The notes below the pieces were generated by a model. It had not been told where the DNA came from. It saw nothing but the letters and a program-made list of their open reading frames with translations, and ran no database searches. 14,027 bases of DNA from Thermoleophilia bacterium (GTDB lineage: Bacteria > Actinomycetota > Thermoleophilia > Gaiellales > Gaiellaceae), in assembly GCA_025935275.1 (NCBI GenBank), contig JAICVP010000025.1, positions 1 to 14,027 of the forward strand. The letters are read 5' to 3'. Shown here one piece after another: positions 12,970 through 14,027 of this stretch. Each line of letters starts with the position of its first letter. Position 1 is the first letter of the stretch. The position numbers were made by a program, and so were the translations under genes.

Positions 12970-12999
12970 TTGTGCCCGCCGCCCTCGACCGGTTAGCGT
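12970..12999 (+). promoter_or_regulatory. Putative promoter giving a leaderless zinc ribbon mRNA
   Basis: TTGTGC (12970-12975), 18 bp, TAGCGT (12994-12999). A start seven bases after the -10 would fall on the ATG at 13007, which has no Shine-Dalgarno sequence. Leaderless mRNAs are common in actinobacteria. The -35 is weak, so this is tentative. Confidence 0.35.
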
Positions 13000-13006
13000 C
13001 GGCCCG

Positions 13007-13177
13007 ATGCTGCGGTGCATCGAGTGCGACGCCGAGACCGACCGGTTCGAGCCGGGCTGGCGGACCCTTCTCAGCTTCGATCCCGAGCAGGACAGCTTCG
13101 ACGAGGCCGTCAGTTACTGCCCCGAGTGCTCGGTGCGGGAATTCGACTTCCCGAGCCGCGTCTCTCCGCGCGACTGA
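13007..13177 (+). CDS. Small zinc ribbon protein (two CxxC motifs)
   Basis: A 56-residue protein starting MLRCIECDAETDRFEPGWRT, continuing LLSFDPEQDSFDEAVSYCPE and ending CSVREFDFPSRVSPRD. CIEC (residues 4-7) and CPEC (38-41) are spaced as in a single zinc ribbon, and the residues between them are acidic. The pattern 'CieC........GWr..l.........YCPeC..REF' resembles small actinobacterial zinc ribbon proteins of unknown function. There is no ribosome binding site, which fits the leaderless promoter proposed at 12970-12999. The stop is followed three bases later by the first XRE operator (13181-13198). Confidence 0.7.
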   Translation: MLRCIECDAETDRFEPGWRTLLSFDPEQDSFDEAVSYCPECSVREFDFPSRVSPRD

Positions 13178-13180
13178 CGC

Positions 13181-13238
13181 TGTAAAGCGTCCTTGACATC
13201 CCCGGTGCGCTCGTTTAACGTGTCAAGCGTGCTTGACA
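13181..13238 (+). promoter_or_regulatory. XRE gene promoter bracketed by two 18-bp operators
   Basis: The promoter is TTGACA (13193-13198), 17 bp, TAACGT (13216-13221). Operator 2, TGTCAAGCGTGCTTGACA (13221-13238), is a perfect palindrome with 8-base arms around GT. It touches the -10 and covers the predicted transcription start. Operator 1, TGTAAAGCGTCCTTGACA (13181-13198), matches it at 16 of 18 positions, and its right half is the -35 itself. The centres are 40 bp apart, close to four helical turns. Binding by the dimeric XRE protein encoded downstream would block RNA polymerase at both elements, so negative autoregulation is the natural reading (inference). Confidence 0.7.
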
Positions 13239-13248
13239 CGGCAGCCAG

Positions 13249-13449
13249 ATGAAGAACCGGGTGCGAGAGCTGCGAACAGGGCAGGGGCTTTCCCAGGGCG
13301 AGCTCGCTGCTGCGCTCGACGTGTCGCGACAGACGATCAACTCGATCGAGCAGGAGCGCTACACGCCCTCTCTCCCCCTCGCTCTCGCGCTCGCACGATT
13401 CTTCCAGACGAATGTGGAGGCGATGTTCGATGGAGATGCGAATGACTAG
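13249..13449 (+). CDS. XRE-family transcriptional regulator, 66 residues
   Basis: A single Cro/CI-type helix-turn-helix protein: MKNRVRELRTGQGLSQGELA then AALDVSRQTINSIEQERYTP, with the recognition helix in VSRQTINSIE (about residues 25-34). It ends FFQTNVEAMFDGDAND. This short form, with almost no residues outside the DNA-binding domain, is the usual partner of small DUF2178-like membrane proteins, and such a gene follows with an overlapping start. A plausible model is membrane sequestration or sensing through the partner. The start is ATG at 13249; the ribosome binding site is weak. The operator pair at 13181-13238 lies directly upstream. Confidence 0.92.
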   Translation: MKNRVRELRTGQGLSQGELAAALDVSRQTINSIEQERYTPSLPLALALARFFQTNVEAMFDGDAND

Positions 13450-13819
13450 GTCGAAGTGGTTCCTGCCCCTGTTCTCGGTCGCGCTCGGCATCGTGATGCT
13501 CGCGGCGATGTGGATCGGCGGGAACCCGAGCACAGGACTCCAGTCGCTCGCGATCATGACCGCGCTCGGCGCCCTCATCCTGTTCGGCGGCCGGAGCGAG
13601 ACGGTGCGCGGCCTGCGCGGCGACGGGCGCGACGAGCGCTTTCGCCAGATCGACATCCACGCGACCGCGCTGGCCGGAATCGTGGTGCTGACCACGATCA
13701 TCGTCGCCTTCATCGTCGAGGTCGCCCGCGGGCACGACGGCGCGCCGTACTCCTGGCTCGGCGCGATCGGCGGCCTGAGCTACCTGCTGGCGGTCGTCGC
13801 CCTGCGGCTCAGGGGCTAG
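13430..13819 (+). CDS. Small four-helix membrane protein, DUF2178-like
   Basis: A 129-residue protein with four hydrophobic helices in two pairs: FLPLFSVALGIVMLAAMWIG, then SLAIMTALGALILFGG, then ATALAGIVVLTTIIVAFIVE, then YSWLGAIGGLSYLLAVVALR. A charged cytoplasmic loop lies between helices 2 and 3 (SETVRGLRGDGRDERFRQID). The placing next to a minimal XRE regulator and the 'RSETVR.LRGDGRDERF' loop are typical of DUF2178-type partners. Start: ATG at 13430 has GGAGG nine bases upstream; ATGs at 13436 and 13442 are alternatives, the last with GGAG six bases upstream. All overlap the XRE gene, so translation is coupled. It may regulate the XRE protein; the signal is unknown. Confidence 0.85.
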   Translation: MEMRMTRSKWFLPLFSVALGIVMLAAMWIGGNPSTGLQSLAIMTALGALILFGGRSETVRGLRGDGRDERFRQIDIHATALAGIVVLTTIIVAFIVEVARGHDGAPYSWLGAIGGLSYLLAVVALRLRG

Positions 13820-13845
13820 CTTCGGTTCGAATCTTCGCGTTTCCC

Positions 13846-13875
13846 TTGACACGGATCCACGAAAGCCAGTAAGTT
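13846..13875 (+). promoter_or_regulatory. Promoter of hairpin RNA copy 3
   Basis: TTGACA (13846-13851), 18 bp, TAAGTT (13870-13875). It begins 26 bases after the stop of the DUF2178-like gene. The spacer shares only its 3' end (AGCCAG) with copy 2. Confidence 0.6.
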
Positions 13876-13881
13876 CCTTCC

Positions 13882-13922
13882 GTCAGATCCGTGGGCCCTC
13901 GGGTTCGCGGATCTGGCGTTTT
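13882..13922 (+). ncRNA. Putative tiny hairpin RNA, copy 3
   Basis: Arms 13884-13897 and 13902-13915 with loop CTCG, followed by GCGTTTT and AACGG. The 46-base block 13882-13927 differs from copy 1 by one loop base and from copy 2 only by one T in the T run. The predicted RNA is about 41 nt. It could also terminate the XRE/DUF2178 transcript. Confidence 0.55.
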
Positions 13923-13927
13923 AACGG

Positions 13928-14027
13928 GCCCTTCGGCAGGCTGGCTTCCTTACACCAAAAGGGGACTGACACCAGCGTATTCGGGCCCCAGCATGAGCTA
14001 GTGTCCGCCGCAGACGTCCCTGTTTAC
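13928..14027. other. Right-end intergenic tail, no gene seen
   Basis: These 100 bases carry no convincing coding frame. They contain ACACCAAAAGGGGACTGACACC at 13952-13973, less GC-rich than its surroundings, with ACACC at both ends as a direct repeat. It recalls the short repeats near REP-associated transposases, but no transposase is in the window, so it is left unassigned. Confidence 0.3.

Noticed and set aside
13193..13198. A fourth hairpin cassette at the XRE promoter, which also begins CCTTGACA
   Set aside because: The spacing is 17 bp, the -10 differs, and no hairpin with a T run follows. The similarity is limited to the consensus -35 and its operator context.
11124..13927. A CRISPR array or insertion sequence made of the three repeats
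   Set aside because: Copies are 1.7 kb and 1.0 kb apart, with unrelated genes between them. There are no regular spacers, no cas genes, no transposase and no target-site duplications visible.

Overview
The window is about 14 kb of very GC-rich, gene-dense bacterial chromosome. GTG starts and 1-4 base gene junctions are common. The set of families (MASE1 histidine kinase, MalT-like LuxR, SHOCT, DUF6325-like and DUF7144-like proteins) points to Actinomycetota, possibly a soil Thermoleophilia-type lineage. There is no rRNA gene to confirm this, and the family names rest on pattern recognition, not on a search.

Layout. (1) 1-186 is the 3' end of an ABC-2 type permease. (2) 187-4719, minus strand, is a compact regulatory operon: a MASE1 sensor kinase, a NarL-type response regulator that has no ordinary start codon, and a large MalT-like LuxR ATPase. 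A DosR-box-like palindrome (4771-4786) sits over its putative promoter. (3) 4854-9402 is a membrane and envelope-stress cluster: a DUF7144-like protein, three proteins with C-terminal SHOCT modules, a DUF6325-like protein, a small uncharacterised protein and a YihY/BrkB membrane protein. (4) 9404-12847 holds an UlaG-like metallo-beta-lactamase-fold hydrolase, a family IV holin-like (YvlD-type) protein, an AI-2E family transporter and two more DUF7144-like paralogues. (5) 13007-13819 holds a 56-residue zinc ribbon protein and an XRE regulator coupled to a small DUF2178-like membrane protein.

Three layers of non-coding structure stand out. First, three near-identical cassettes (11124-11206, 12844-12926, 13846-13927) each have a consensus-like promoter (TTGACA, 18 bp, TAAGTT or TAGAGT). 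It fires directly into a perfect 14-bp hairpin with a four-base loop and a T run, which predicts a terminated RNA of only about 42 nt. The first copy has no upstream co-directional gene, so it cannot simply be a gene terminator. This is the best candidate for an undescribed element here. Second, the palindrome TTCACCCGGGTGAA occurs three times (5863, 8115, 11101). Each copy is in a divergent intergenic region flanking the stress and membrane genes, and one lies between the first hairpin-RNA promoter and a divergent gene promoter. This suggests a local regulon. Third, two 18-bp operators (13181-13198 and 13221-13238) bracket the promoter of the XRE gene.

A working picture, which is inference: an envelope-sensing two-component system and at least one more regulator control a set of small membrane stress proteins. 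The hairpin RNA genes are embedded in the same regulatory neighbourhood. No intergenic stretch exceeds about 210 bases. No tRNA, rRNA, CRISPR array or complete mobile element was seen.
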